A stretch of DNA of 64,000 nt from Fulvivirga imtechensis AK7. Lineage in GTDB: Bacteria; Bacteroidota; Bacteroidia; Cytophagales; Cyclobacteriaceae. Each line of letters begins with the position of its first letter. The first letter of the stretch is position 1. The notes below the pieces were generated by a model. It did not search any database. It was given only the letters and a program-made list of their open reading frames with translations, and was not told the origin of the DNA. The DNA lies in the NCBI RefSeq assembly GCF_000331535.1, contig NZ_AMZN01000072.1, positions 1 to 64,000 of the forward strand, in the 5' to 3' direction. Below, one piece after another: positions 27,692-35,928 of this stretch. The translations under genes were made by a program, and so were the position numbers.

Positions 27692-27740
27692 CTCCTTCAA
27701 AAAAACGATTCTGCGCGTAGAATTTAAAAGTGCAAAATTA
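27692..27740 (-). promoter_or_regulatory. lepA promoter (-7 element) and Shine-Dalgarno
   Basis: TAATTTTG at 27733-27740 (minus strand) is a perfect Bacteroidota -7 element (TAnnTTTG), 48 bases before the ATG. No clear TTTG is seen at -33. AAGGAG at 27692-27697 decides the start codon. Confidence 0.6.
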
Positions 27741-27959
27741 GATAATTATTCGTACTTAAGTAACATTGCAGAAAAGTAATTATTTACAGCGATGCCAGCC
27801 GAAACTTATCATGAGGCTAGGCCATACCGATACTAATCGGACAAGCCAGATGAATAGTTGGCAATCGGCAAAAGCAATAGGCAAAAAGACAGTGAGTACT
27901 ACGATGATCGCTAAGTCTCAATACTCACATCTCGTGTCCCAATACTAAATACATTATAC

Positions 27960-28481
27960 ATGAACATAGCTGAAAATAAAAAAAGAAATAACATTTCCGA
28001 ATATATCATCCACATGTATCAGACTGAAGACCTTATCCGGGTCTATAATTTCAATATGGATGATGTCCGACAGTATGTCATCAGCCATATACCCGTTGAA
28101 AAAGAGGAGAAAGAGGAGCTGGCGAAATGGTATGAAATGGTGATGGAGAACATGAAGGAAGAAGGCATAGAAGAGCGAGGACACCTCAGCTATGTGCAAG
28201 CGTATGTTCAGGAGTTGTCAGCTCTCTCGGCAGCATTAAAAACCTCTGACGAGGAATTCAAAAAGATCTATAATACAGCAAAGCCTCATATTGAGGAGAG
28301 CCTCAAGTTCGCACAAGGCGCTGTTAAAGGTGAAGTGCAGGTGTGCCTGAATGGAGTATACGGTCTGCTTCTCGCTCGAATGAATGGCCGTGATGTGCCG
28401 CAGGAGCTGATGGAAGGGATCAATGCGTTTGGTTCGGTGCTTTCATATTTAAGTTATAAGTACAAAGAGGCGAGGAAATAG
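27960..28481 (+). CDS. DUF4924 family protein
   Basis: The 173-residue, probably cytoplasmic, helical protein opens NIAENKKRNNISEYIIHMYQTEDLIR, the hallmark (in parts) of the Bacteroidota-restricted DUF4924 family. It has no signal peptide or membrane segment. The function of the family is not known to me. It is divergent from lepA and stands alone; its 3' end is followed by a hairpin-rich intergenic region. Confidence 0.85.
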   Translation: MNIAENKKRNNISEYIIHMYQTEDLIRVYNFNMDDVRQYVISHIPVEKEEKEELAKWYEMVMENMKEEGIEERGHLSYVQAYVQELSALSAALKTSDEEFKKIYNTAKPHIEESLKFAQGAVKGEVQVCLNGVYGLLLARMNGRDVPQELMEGINAFGSVLSYLSYKYKEARK

Positions 28482-28522
28482 GAAGCTTAAGAGTGGCAGT
28501 TGGCAGTGGCGGCTTTTTATGT

Positions 28523-28585
28523 GGTTTGGTAGGGTATGGAATTTCATAGGAAGACCTGACACATTTTCAAAAACCTGTCAGGTCT
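28523..28585 (+). repeat. Direct repeat block A with GACCTGACA/TGTCAGGTC hairpin
   Basis: The first 40 bases (28523-28562) are identical to 29140-29179. The block ends in a hairpin, GACCTGACA (28554-28562) with TGTCAGGTC (28577-28585), followed by TCTTT, which could terminate the DUF4924 gene. Confidence 0.85.
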
Positions 28586-28638
28586 CTTTAATCGAAAATT
28601 CATTTGAAGATAAAACAAACCCACAATAGCAAGGCTTC

Positions 28639-28680
28639 TCATCGGATGAATATCGCCCCAAAGCACGTTTCATCCGATGA
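28639..28680. repeat. Inverted repeat TCATCGGATGA
   Basis: TCATCGGATGA (28639-28649) is exactly complementary to TCATCCGATGA (28670-28680). Each arm is also nearly palindromic and both are followed by ATAT, so the block can be read as direct or inverted repeats. Confidence 0.6.
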
Positions 28681-28750
28681 ATATTCAAGGTATATGCCAC
28701 ATTTCCAACTCTTCCCATCTGAAAAGCGGCTTTGCTAAACTTTCAAAGTT

Positions 28751-29023
28751 TGGTAAAGCTAGCTGTTCATACATTTTAGCTTAACATGAGTTCGATATAG
28801 TAGAACCGATTTAATTGTATTCGTATCCAAAAATAACCTAAAACCCTCTTTTAAGGTCCCCGAACTTGCTTAACTTGCTTCGGGGAGGCACGAAGAATCT
28901 TACTAAGTTCAATGATACTACCAACAACTTAGGAAGACCCTTCTCCCGAAAGCCTTAAAGCCTTCGGGATAGGATGACTGCCTTTTTTAAGCATTTTATA
29001 TCGAACTCACGTTAGCTTTACCA
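28751..29023. repeat. About 270-bp element with inverted-repeat ends and internal hairpins
   Basis: TGGTAAAGCTA near 28751 and AACATGAGTTCGATATA (28783-28799) on the left are matched by the complement of 28997-29023 on the right; the left arm carries an extra 22 bases. Inside are CCCCGAA/TTCGGGG and TCCCGAA/TTCGGGA stems. The right end (GGATAGGATGACTG...ATATCGAACTCA) recurs at 32535-32576. There is no coding capacity. Confidence 0.7.
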
Positions 29024-29097
29024 TCTGTGATTGGATAAGGTCTTCAAAACCAGGATAATCTTCGATGCTAGAAGTCTGAAGACTTCAATATAACTGA

Positions 29098-29131
29098 GGT
29101 CCAAGTCACCGCTTTGCTCAAGACTTGAACC
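29098..29131. repeat. Hairpin GGTCCAAGTC/GACTTGAACC
   Basis: Nine of ten positions pair around a 14-base loop. It sits just before direct repeat block B. Confidence 0.5.
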
Positions 29132-29139
29132 AGTATGAG

Positions 29140-29201
29140 TGGTTTGGTAGGGTATGGAATTTCATAGGAAGACCTGACAGGTTTTGGAAACCTGTCAGGC
29201 C
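29140..29201 (+). repeat. Direct repeat block B with CCTGACAGG hairpin
   Basis: The first 40 bases are identical to block A. The hairpin GACCTGACAGGTTT/AAACCTGTCAGGCC has a 14-bp stem with one G-T pair and lies 14 bases after the stop of the minus-strand amidohydrolase gene, so it may serve as its terminator. Confidence 0.85.
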
Positions 29202-29214
29202 TGAGCTTGTACTA

Positions 29215-30498
29215 TTATTCAGATTTATAAACCACCCCGTCTTTCATCACAAAGGTTACATTCTCCATAGTAGAAATATTTGTCAGCGGATTATCATTTA
29301 CAGCCACAATATCTGCTTTCTTTCCTACTTCAATCGAGCCGAGTACATCATCAGCTTTAAGCATTTGAGCTGTCACGATGGTAGCTGATCTGATAGCCTC
29401 CATTGGTGACATTCCCGCCTCCACCATATAACCAAACTCCTTACCGTTCTGACCGTGAGGGAATACACCTGCATCCGTTCCGAAGGCTATTTTTACACCT
29501 TTTTTATATGCCTCGGCAAATGTATTCTGGATCTGCGGGCCTATGGCCAAGGCTTTGGGCACCACTACTGCCGGGTAGTAACCCTCTATTTTTGCCTGAT
29601 CAGCAACAAATCGTCCAGCAGAAATAGTGGGGACATAATACGTTCCTTTCTGTTTCATCAGGTCCATGATCTCGGGAGTCATCATTGTACCGTGTTCTAT
29701 TGAGGTAATCCCGGCCATAACCGCTCTTTTCATACCTTCGGGGCCATGGGCATGTGCCGCTGTGATCATACCGTACTCATTAGCAGTTTCTATTATAGCC
29801 TCCAGTTCATCCAACTTAAATTGAGGCCCCGAACCATCTTTGGCTAAGCTTAACACTCCCCCGGTGGCAGTGATCTTGATCACATCAGCGCCATTCTTAT
29901 ATTGCTGCCTTACGGCCTTTCTGGCTTCATGGGCACCATTGATCACGCCTTCCTTTGGTCCAGGGTCACCCATTAAATCGTGCCTGAAACCATTAGTAGG
30001 GTCTGCATGTCCACCGGTAGTAGCAATAGACTTACCCGCAGAGAAGATTCTTGGCCCCTTTACCTTCCCGGCATTGATAGCATTCCGCAAGGCAGTATTC
30101 ACGCCACTGCCTCCCAGGTCGCGCACTGTGGTAAACCCTGCCATCAGTGTGCGTTCGGCATATACAGTTGAATTGAACGCCACATCGGCCTCATTCAGGG
30201 TAAATCGCTTGATATAGTTGTCTTTACTGGTTTCTCCTTCAATATGTACATGCATATCCATCAGTCCGGGTAAGACTGTCTTGCTTTTCAGGTCAATTAT
30301 CTTATCTCCCTCGCCAGGCTGGCTATAGCCCTTTTCTACTTTAATGATCTTATCACCCTCTACAACTATGGTCACCTCCTTTTGAAGTTTGTCGCTTTTA
30401 GCGTCTATCAACTGACCACAATGGAGCAAGCTGCGTTGAGCCTGTACTTGTACAAAATAAAGAAGCAGTACAGCAATTAATACGGTTATTTTCTTCAT
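29215..30498 (-). CDS. Secreted metal-dependent amidohydrolase
   Basis: The 427-residue product has a signal peptide ending at VQAQ (about residue 20) and is therefore periplasmic or exported. The amidohydrolase fold is shown by [13 protein letters not shown] (metal-binding HxH), VIKITATGG (bridging lysine), [17 protein letters not shown] and [11 protein letters not shown] (metal aspartate). This matches the imidazolonepropionase-like / Xaa-Pro dipeptidase-like group, whose members hydrolyse N-acyl amino acids or dipeptides. The exact substrate is not readable. Confidence 0.9.
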   Translation of the reverse strand: MKKITVLIAVLLLYFVQVQAQRSLLHCGQLIDAKSDKLQKEVTIVVEGDKIIKVEKGYSQPGEGDKIIDLKSKTVLPGLMDMHVHIEGETSKDNYIKRFTLNEADVAFNSTVYAERTLMAGFTTVRDLGGSGVNTALRNAINAGKVKGPRIFSAGKSIATTGGHADPTNGFRHDLMGDPGPKEGVINGAHEARKAVRQQYKNGADVIKITATGGVLSLAKDGSGPQFKLDELEAIIETANEYGMITAAHAHGPEGMKRAVMAGITSIEHGTMMTPEIMDLMKQKGTYYVPTISAGRFVADQAKIEGYYPAVVVPKALAIGPQIQNTFAEAYKKGVKIAFGTDAGVFPHGQNGKEFGYMVEAGMSPMEAIRSATIVTAQMLKADDVLGSIEVGKKADIVAVNDNPLTNISTMENVTFVMKDGVVYKSE

Positions 30499-30527
30499 GA
30501 TATTAGGTTAGATTTTATCGTAAACAT

Positions 30528-31226
30528 CTATAGTTGAGGTTTTAATACAGCCAGATACTGATCATTTTCGTCTTCAAAAACTATATTTGAACTAAATCCG
30601 GCTTCTTCAGCCAACTTTTGCAATTCTACTTTATCAACATACAGCCAGGGAAACCAATCGCTATACTGTCCTTTGTATTCATACTGGTAAGCCACCTCTC
30701 CCTTTTGGGCTGCTATCTCATCATCTTCATATAAATACGAAATATCACTTGAGTCAATAATAATCTGCCCATCAGGTTTCAAAAGGTTCCTTAAATGCTG
30801 AAGAGACAAAATAAAATTACTAAAAGCACCGAAAACACCGGTACCGTTCATCAAAATCAACAGGTTATCAAATTTACCCTGAGGGTTATACTTAAAAACG
30901 CTTCGATTAACAACATTCAGCACTCCTCTTTCACGCATTACTTTGCAAGCTCCCTCTGACGTTTCAATTGCTATCACTTCTTCTACCCTGTCTTGCAAAA
31001 TAAGGCTATGCGCCCCTGCGCCTGCGCCAACATCCAGCACCCTGCCATAGCAAAGGTGCAAGGCTGACTCCTCGAGGGTAGTTAAATCCTTTTCCGATCG
31101 AAAGAAAACCTCCACTGGCATATCTTCAATACCTCCATAGGAAGTATGAAGAAGTAAGGGTGGCTGAAAAACCGCTCTGTGGTAATCATACAGCGCCTGA
31201 CCATAGGTGTCTTTACTCTGAGGCAC
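30528..31226 (-). CDS. Class I SAM-dependent methyltransferase
   Basis: The 232-residue cytoplasmic protein has motif I VLDVGAGAGAHSL near 66-78, motif II VIAIETSEGA, and LLILMNGTGVFG further on. The substrate is unknown. The start is GTG: the N-terminal DTYGQALYDYH segment is typical of this family, and no ATG keeps it. It follows the TerB-like gene after 6 bases on the minus strand, so both are likely co-transcribed. Confidence 0.85.
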   Translation of the reverse strand: MPQSKDTYGQALYDYHRAVFQPPLLLHTSYGGIEDMPVEVFFRSEKDLTTLEESALHLCYGRVLDVGAGAGAHSLILQDRVEEVIAIETSEGACKVMRERGVLNVVNRSVFKYNPQGKFDNLLILMNGTGVFGAFSNFILSLQHLRNLLKPDGQIIIDSSDISYLYEDDEIAAQKGEVAYQYEYKGQYSDWFPWLYVDKVELQKLAEEAGFSSNIVFEDENDQYLAVLKPQL

Positions 31227-31232
31227 CTTCTA

Positions 31233-31640
31233 TTACTTTTTAAGATATTTTTTTGCCCGCTCTTTTATGTCTTCCTTGCTTATCTCCTGTTGTGGGTCGA
31301 TAAAGGTGGTAGAAACGAGGTCGAACAATGCATCTTCATCATAGCCCAGTTTCTTGAGTACTTTCATGCAAAATTTCATCTCTTCTTTATGAATTCGCCC
31401 ATCGATCTTCATTACTAGTACGAGATTGCTCATCAGTTCCACTTTCTCTCCTGCAGATAAATGTTCAAGAGAGGGAATACTGTCTTCAGCCGCTGTGGTA
31501 GCTATAATCTCATCGATGTCTTCAGGACTCACATTGGAAGATGCACCAATTTGCCTGATAAGTTCCAGCTCTGCGCTGTCGGTTTCACCGTCAATTTTAG
31601 CCAGTTGAACCAAAATATTAAGATGTGGATTATCCTTCAT
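31233..31640 (-). CDS. TerB-like protein
   Basis: The 135-residue acidic, all-helical protein shows the TerB/DjlA-N pattern: a LAKIDGE motif near 14-20, and VLVMKIDGRIHKEEMKFC near 75-92, with acidic residues that bind metal in the family. TerB-type domains occur in stress and membrane-associated complexes. There are no other ter genes nearby, so a role in tellurite resistance should not be assumed. Confidence 0.75.
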   Translation of the reverse strand: MKDNPHLNILVQLAKIDGETDSAELELIRQIGASSNVSPEDIDEIIATTAAEDSIPSLEHLSAGEKVELMSNLVLVMKIDGRIHKEEMKFCMKVLKKLGYDEDALFDLVSTTFIDPQQEISKEDIKERAKKYLKK

Positions 31641-31731
31641 AAGAGATAAATTTGAAGAAAAACAAAGTTAAATATATTCTATTTTTTGGTAATGTAGGTG
31701 AAGTAAACTTTAGTTTTAGGAAAAAATTGTT

Positions 31732-32316
31732 ATGAATTTTCTCGCTCATGTATATCTGTCCGGCAGCAACGAGCAAGTGCTTGTAGGTAACTTTATGGGT
31801 GATTTTGTGAAAGGAAAGCAGTTTAAAGAGTATCCTGATGATATAAAACGTGGCATTCTTTTGCACAGACACATAGATGAGTTTACCGACCAACACAATG
31901 CTGTGCACCAAAGTAAGAAAAGGCTATGGGATAAATACCACCACTATGCCGGTGTAATCGTTGACATGTTCTATGATCACTTTTTGGCTGCAAATTGGTC
32001 TGCCCACCACCACATACCACTGGAACATTTTAGCCAATACGTCTACGATACCGTTTTACTACATGAAAACATCTTGCCTAAAGGAGTAAAGTATATGATG
32101 CCCTTTATGATCGAGTATGACTGGTTGAAAAATTATGCTCATTACGAAGGAATTCAAAGAGCGCTTAGTGGAATGGCCAAAAGAACGACTTTTCAATCGA
32201 ACATGGAACTGGCTGTGGCAGACCTTAAGCTTCAGTATAATGATTTTAAGAACGACTTCGAGGCCTTTTTCCCCGATATAAAGGCTTTTGCCGAAGAGTG
32301 GCTTAAAAGGAATTGA
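31732..32316 (+). CDS. Acyl-carrier-protein phosphodiesterase (AcpH) family protein
   Basis: The 194-residue protein has the DUF479/AcpH pattern: MNFLAHVYLS, VGNFMGDFVKG, GILLHRHIDEFTDQH, and VIVDMFYDHFLA, with the histidines and aspartates of an HD-like metal site. The family removes the 4'-phosphopantetheine group from acyl carrier protein. It has no obvious operon partner. Immediately after its stop lies the AGTTCTC tandem repeat. Confidence 0.88.
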   Translation: MNFLAHVYLSGSNEQVLVGNFMGDFVKGKQFKEYPDDIKRGILLHRHIDEFTDQHNAVHQSKKRLWDKYHHYAGVIVDMFYDHFLAANWSAHHHIPLEHFSQYVYDTVLLHENILPKGVKYMMPFMIEYDWLKNYAHYEGIQRALSGMAKRTTFQSNMELAVADLKLQYNDFKNDFEAFFPDIKAFAEEWLKRN

Positions 32317-32324
32317 TGACCCAT

Positions 32325-32411
32325 AGTTCTCAGTTCTCAGTTCTCAGTTCTCAGTTCTCAGTTCTCAGTTCTTAGTTCTCAGTTTTCCAGTTTTCCAGTT
32401 TTCCAGTTGTC
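32325..32411 (+). repeat. Heptamer tandem repeat (AGTTCTC)8 and (AGTTTTCC)3
   Basis: Eight tandem 7-base units (AGTTCTC, one AGTTCTT) span 32325-32380, followed by three 8-base AGTTTTCC units and AGTTGTC. It starts 8 bases after the stop of the AcpH-family gene, in the sense direction. Copy number in such tracts is usually variable. Confidence 0.95.
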
Positions 32412-32447
32412 AGTTTACCGCTAATTGTTGTTTTGTAGACTTGTTTG

Positions 32448-32530
32448 ACGATTGACTATTTGCTTACAGTTTGAAGCCCAAAGCTTGCGGCTATACTTGC
32501 CTACTGCTTCTGCCTACTGCCGACTATTAA
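32448..32530 (+). repeat. Dispersed intergenic module, copy 1
   Basis: Shares GACGATTGA...TTGCTT...GAAGC-CAAAGCTTGCGGCTAT...CTACTGCCGACT with 42727-42858, with the pieces in the same order. The 16-base core CAAAGCTTGCGGCTAT is at 32479-32494. It does not encode a protein. Confidence 0.65.
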
Positions 32531-32534
32531 AACT

Positions 32535-32576
32535 TTCGAGATAAGATGACCGAGCGTTTTATATCGAACTCAACTT
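32535..32576 (+). repeat. Solo right end of the 28751-29023 element family
   Basis: TTCGAGATAAGATGACCGAGCG and TTTTATATCGAACTCA match the right end of the larger element at about 28963-29010. No left end is present. A poor AGCTCGC/GCGAGCT hairpin (32586-32611) follows, which probably terminates the minus-strand gene. Confidence 0.55.
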
Positions 32577-32585
32577 AATATAAAG

Positions 32586-32612
32586 AGCTCGCCAGTCCGA
32601 ACCAGCGAGCTT
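32586..32612 (-). terminator. Hairpin after the sortilin-like gene
   Basis: AGCTCGC and GCGAGCT (about 32586-32592 and 32604-32610) pair around a short loop about 25 bases after the minus-strand stop; on the minus strand the tail is TTTATATTAAG, only moderately T-rich. Confidence 0.5.
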
Positions 32613-32636
32613 TCTACAATTCAATATGACTGCATT

Positions 32637-35441
32637 CTACTTTATCTCCAGCGAAGTCTGATCACTGCTGGCCGCATTAATCACTTTAATACTATACTTG
32701 CCCTTGGCCGCATATTGCATTTCAGGCTCTTCTTTCTTCTTCTTTTTCTTGTCTGCTTGCTGAACCTTTACATCCCATTTGACTGTGTGAAAACCTTTTG
32801 CACCCTTTCCCTCGAGCCTTCTCACCAGTTCACCACCAGCATTATAGATCTCTATTACCGCAGCGGGTGTTGCCTGACCAATATAGTATCCAATAGCAAT
32901 CTCCGGTTCGAATGCTTTCAGGTATGGATAACGCTTCTCACCCCAACGCTCGGAATGCCGAATGTTACCAGGTTCGAAAACTTTTACTGCTACATCCACA
33001 TGGCCTGCAATAGCTTGAAATGGCTTTACATCCACAATGTAGATACTACGGCCATGCGTACCTACTACCAGCTCATTATCACGAGGGTGTACCATCAGGT
33101 CATATGATGCTACATTGGGTATTTGATCGAGTATTTCCCATGTCGTGCCTTTGTTAAAGCTAACATAGGTTCCATGATCCGTTCCTACATATAATAAATC
33201 AGGATTAACAGGGTCCTGTAGCAGGTCATTTACTACTACCTCAGGCAAGTTACCTTTCAATGATCTCCATGTCTTCCCATAGTTATCACTCATGAATACA
33301 TAAGTCTTAAATTCATCTTCACGGTAGCCATTGAGAGATACGTAAACCTCAGCTTCCTCATGTGGCGAAGCAAAAACACTGCTCACCCACTTGTCACGGG
33401 GCAAACCTTCTGTAATTAATGCCCATTCATCTCCCCTGGTTACGTGCACATTACCATCATCAGTACCCACATAGATCAGCCCAAACCTAAGGGGCGATTC
33501 AGAAATAGCGGAAATAGTAGAAAAGGGCACGTTATTCTGGGGTTTGTCTTTGGTGAGATCAGGGCTAATTGCTTGCCAATCGTCACCGCGATTTAAGCTT
33601 CTGTAAACTCTTTGCGCCCCAATATAAACGATGTCAGGGTTATGGCTACTTAGAATTAAAGGCGTGCGCCAGTTAAACCGAAGGACCGGCTCGCCTATAT
33701 CATGCTGCGGAGTTACTTTCGTAAAGTCATTTTTACTTCTGTCAACACGGTAGTAGTTGCCGAATTGAAATCCTGTGTACACAATATCCTTATTTCTGGG
33801 GTCAGGAGAAACAAACATACCATCCCCACCAAAAAGTTGTTCCCAATGTTTGGTTCTGTTGGGTACCGACTTGGATGACCCAATCAGTGTACCGTTATCC
33901 TGCAAGCCACCATAGACGTTGTATGGCTTTTCCATATCAACATTCACCGTATAAAACTGCCCCACAGGCATATTGTTAATGTGCCTCCAGTTGGCGCCTT
34001 CATCGTAGCTTTCGTATAGTCCCCCATCGTTACCCAACAGCAAATGTTTCGAGTCATTGGGGTTGATCCAAAGCGCCTGATGATCAACATGTACGTCTCC
34101 TATCGAGTCAATACGAGCATAGGTAACGCCACCATCTGTTGATTTTAAGAGGGGAACACCAAAAACATAAACGAGATCCGGATTATCAGGGGCCACGCGA
34201 ACTTCACCAAAATAATAACCATAGGTGAAGTAAACACCTTCCAGGTCGTAGCTATTCATCCTCTTCCAGGTTTCCCCTGAATCATCAGAGCGATATAGTT
34301 CTGCTCCTACTACAGAAGTATTAAATAAGGCCGCATTGGCATCACCAAAGTATTCCGAGATGGCTATTGGCTGGTATTTTCCTTGTCGTATTTCCTTTTT
34401 TATTCGTTGAGCATTATATTTTTCAGGAAATGAGTTGTCTTTTAAAAAGCCGTTCAGCTTTTCGTCATCCAGGTTTAGTAAATGCTGAGGTGTCATATCC
34501 CGAAAATCTGTAAGCTTCAGCTTATCCTTATCTTCATCAGCTTTCTTCTCCTTTTTAGCTTCTGCCTGATTATCAAGAAATGCATAAACAATATTTGGGG
34601 AAGAGGCACTGATATTCAGTCCTATCCGGCCTACCATTTCGCCATCCGGGAAACCGTCCATTATCCTTGTCCAGGAGTCACCACCATCGTTGGAACGATA
34701 TATACCCGATCCAGGACCACTTCCTTTGAAGCTCCATGCCTTTCTGGTTCTCTCCCAGGCGCTGGCAAAAAGTTGGTTAGGATTTTGCGGGTTTATTACC
34801 AAATCTATTATGCCAGTACTGTCATTAATAAAAAGTGTTTTTTTCCAGGTTTGACCTCCATCAGTACTTTTATACACACCACGATCAACATTATGCGTAT
34901 ATAAAGCGCCTATTGAAGCCACCCATACCTGATCCGGGTCGTTAGGGTGCACTACAATTTTCCCAATGTGCTGTGTGCTGGCGAATCCGAGGTGGCGCCA
35001 TGTTTGTCCGCCATCAACTGATTTATAAACGCCCGAACCTGCATAACTTGATCTGCTACTGTTATTTTCCCCGGTACCCACATATATTGTTTTATTATCG
35101 GATGGCGCCAGGGCCATCGCTCCAATGCCCATAGCACCCTGGTCATCAAATACAGGCTCAAAAGTGATCCCGTTGTTCCGGGTTTTAAAAATACCCCCGG
35201 AAGCATAGGCCACATAATATTCTTTGGTGTTAGAAGTATTAACAGCAATATCAACAATACGCCCGCCTTGTACTACCGGGCCTATATTCCGGGCTTTATA
35301 TCCCGCAACCAATGAATTCCCGGCAAGCTTTTTGCGCTCGGCAAATGACGTTGCAATATCCGGTTGACCTGCCGTTTCAGTTTGCCCGTAGCATAAAACC
35401 GATAAGGTAAAAGCAGCCAATGCAATTAGTATTTTTTTCAT
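32637..35441 (-). CDS. Secreted sortilin/VPS10-like Asp-box (BNR) propeller protein
   Basis: The 934-residue product has a signal peptide (to about 19, LCYGQ). At least eight Asp-box repeats occur (KSVDGGQTWRHL, KSTDGGQTWKKT, RSNDGGDSWTRI, RSDDSGETWKRM, KSTDGGVTYARI, MSDNYGKTWRSL, SFNKGTTWEIL), indicating one or two large beta-propellers as in sortilin/VPS10 and exo-xyloglucanase-like proteins. A charged insert (KKEKKADEDKDKLK) interrupts the propeller near 300, and a lysine-rich stretch precedes the C-terminus. It is often annotated as a glycosyl hydrolase, but no catalytic residues are evident. Its role is unknown. Confidence 0.85.
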   Translation of the reverse strand: MKKILIALAAFTLSVLCYGQTETAGQPDIATSFAERKKLAGNSLVAGYKARNIGPVVQGGRIVDIAVNTSNTKEYYVAYASGGIFKTRNNGITFEPVFDDQGAMGIGAMALAPSDNKTIYVGTGENNSSRSSYAGSGVYKSVDGGQTWRHLGFASTQHIGKIVVHPNDPDQVWVASIGALYTHNVDRGVYKSTDGGQTWKKTLFINDSTGIIDLVINPQNPNQLFASAWERTRKAWSFKGSGPGSGIYRSNDGGDSWTRIMDGFPDGEMVGRIGLNISASSPNIVYAFLDNQAEAKKEKKADEDKDKLKLTDFRDMTPQHLLNLDDEKLNGFLKDNSFPEKYNAQRIKKEIRQGKYQPIAISEYFGDANAALFNTSVVGAELYRSDDSGETWKRMNSYDLEGVYFTYGYYFGEVRVAPDNPDLVYVFGVPLLKSTDGGVTYARIDSIGDVHVDHQALWINPNDSKHLLLGNDGGLYESYDEGANWRHINNMPVGQFYTVNVDMEKPYNVYGGLQDNGTLIGSSKSVPNRTKHWEQLFGGDGMFVSPDPRNKDIVYTGFQFGNYYRVDRSKNDFTKVTPQHDIGEPVLRFNWRTPLILSSHNPDIVYIGAQRVYRSLNRGDDWQAISPDLTKDKPQNNVPFSTISAISESPLRFGLIYVGTDDGNVHVTRGDEWALITEGLPRDKWVSSVFASPHEEAEVYVSLNGYREDEFKTYVFMSDNYGKTWRSLKGNLPEVVVNDLLQDPVNPDLLYVGTDHGTYVSFNKGTTWEILDQIPNVASYDLMVHPRDNELVVGTHGRSIYIVDVKPFQAIAGHVDVAVKVFEPGNIRHSERWGEKRYPYLKAFEPEIAIGYYIGQATPAAVIEIYNAGGELVRRLEGKGAKGFHTVKWDVKVQQADKKKKKKEEPEMQYAAKGKYSIKVINAASSDQTSLEIK

Positions 35442-35494
35442 TATTTATGCGTTAATATTTAATATAAGAAATAATATCAGTTGTTTTTTAATGC

Positions 35495-35526
35495 TTGAAA
35501 GCAGCAGAAAAAAGTTTGTATTTTTG
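35495..35526 (+). promoter_or_regulatory. Promoter of the 35560 gene
   Basis: TATTTTTG at 35519-35526 fits TAnnTTTG. A TTG-type -33 element (CTTG near 35494-35497) is 21 bases upstream. The ATG follows 33 bases later. Confidence 0.55.
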
Positions 35527-35559
35527 TATAAAGTGTTAAATTAAAAAAAAGATTTTTCT

Positions 35560-35928
35560 ATGAACAACGATCCTGAATTGAACGGTAAATATTTGGGACA
35601 GATCTCCGAGGATTTTGTTGTAGTGGCAGACACGCTCAAAGAGGCATCCTATCAGATAAGAAAAAGAAAGTTTTCTGATTATCCGATATTTCCCATTTCA
35701 AAAATAGAGCTACCCATCGGCCAACTACTTATAGGAAAGGAAGAGCTGGCTGTTAACTGGAACTACAATGCTTCCTTTCTTGATGAGTTTATTCAGCGCG
35801 AAATCGTTAGTGAAGATAATATGGAGGACTTTAAAGCGTCATACAAAGACCCTGACGAATTCTGTTGTTTGTTTGTAGTGGATGATAACTTTACCAGATT
35901 TGTTTTTATTCCTTATCCAGAAGATTAG
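35560..35928 (+). CDS. Conserved hypothetical protein (122 residues)
   Basis: A soluble cytoplasmic protein with no signal peptide or recognised domain; it contains DTLKEASYQIRKRKFSDYPI and ends DEFCCLFVVDDNFTRFVFIP. It has a good promoter. Its 3' end overlaps the start of the histidine-kinase gene by 47 bases if that gene uses its first ATG, which suggests coupled expression. I know no function. Confidence 0.75.
   Translation: MNNDPELNGKYLGQISEDFVVVADTLKEASYQIRKRKFSDYPIFPISKIELPIGQLLIGKEELAVNWNYNASFLDEFIQREIVSEDNMEDFKASYKDPDEFCCLFVVDDNFTRFVFIPYPED

Noticed and set aside
27766-27948. 60-codon open frame upstream of the DUF4924 gene
   Set aside because: No recognisable domain or start signal, composition unlike coding sequence, and it lies in a promoter gap.
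28523-29201. CCTGACAGG blocks as tRNA or integron attC sites
   Set aside because: They lack tRNA arms and no integrase gene is present.
31233-31640. Tellurite resistance as the role of the TerB-like gene
   Set aside because: TerB folds have several roles and no other ter genes are here.
32325-32411. Heptamer array as CRISPR
   Set aside because: The repeats are short, contiguous and have no spacers; no cas genes are seen.
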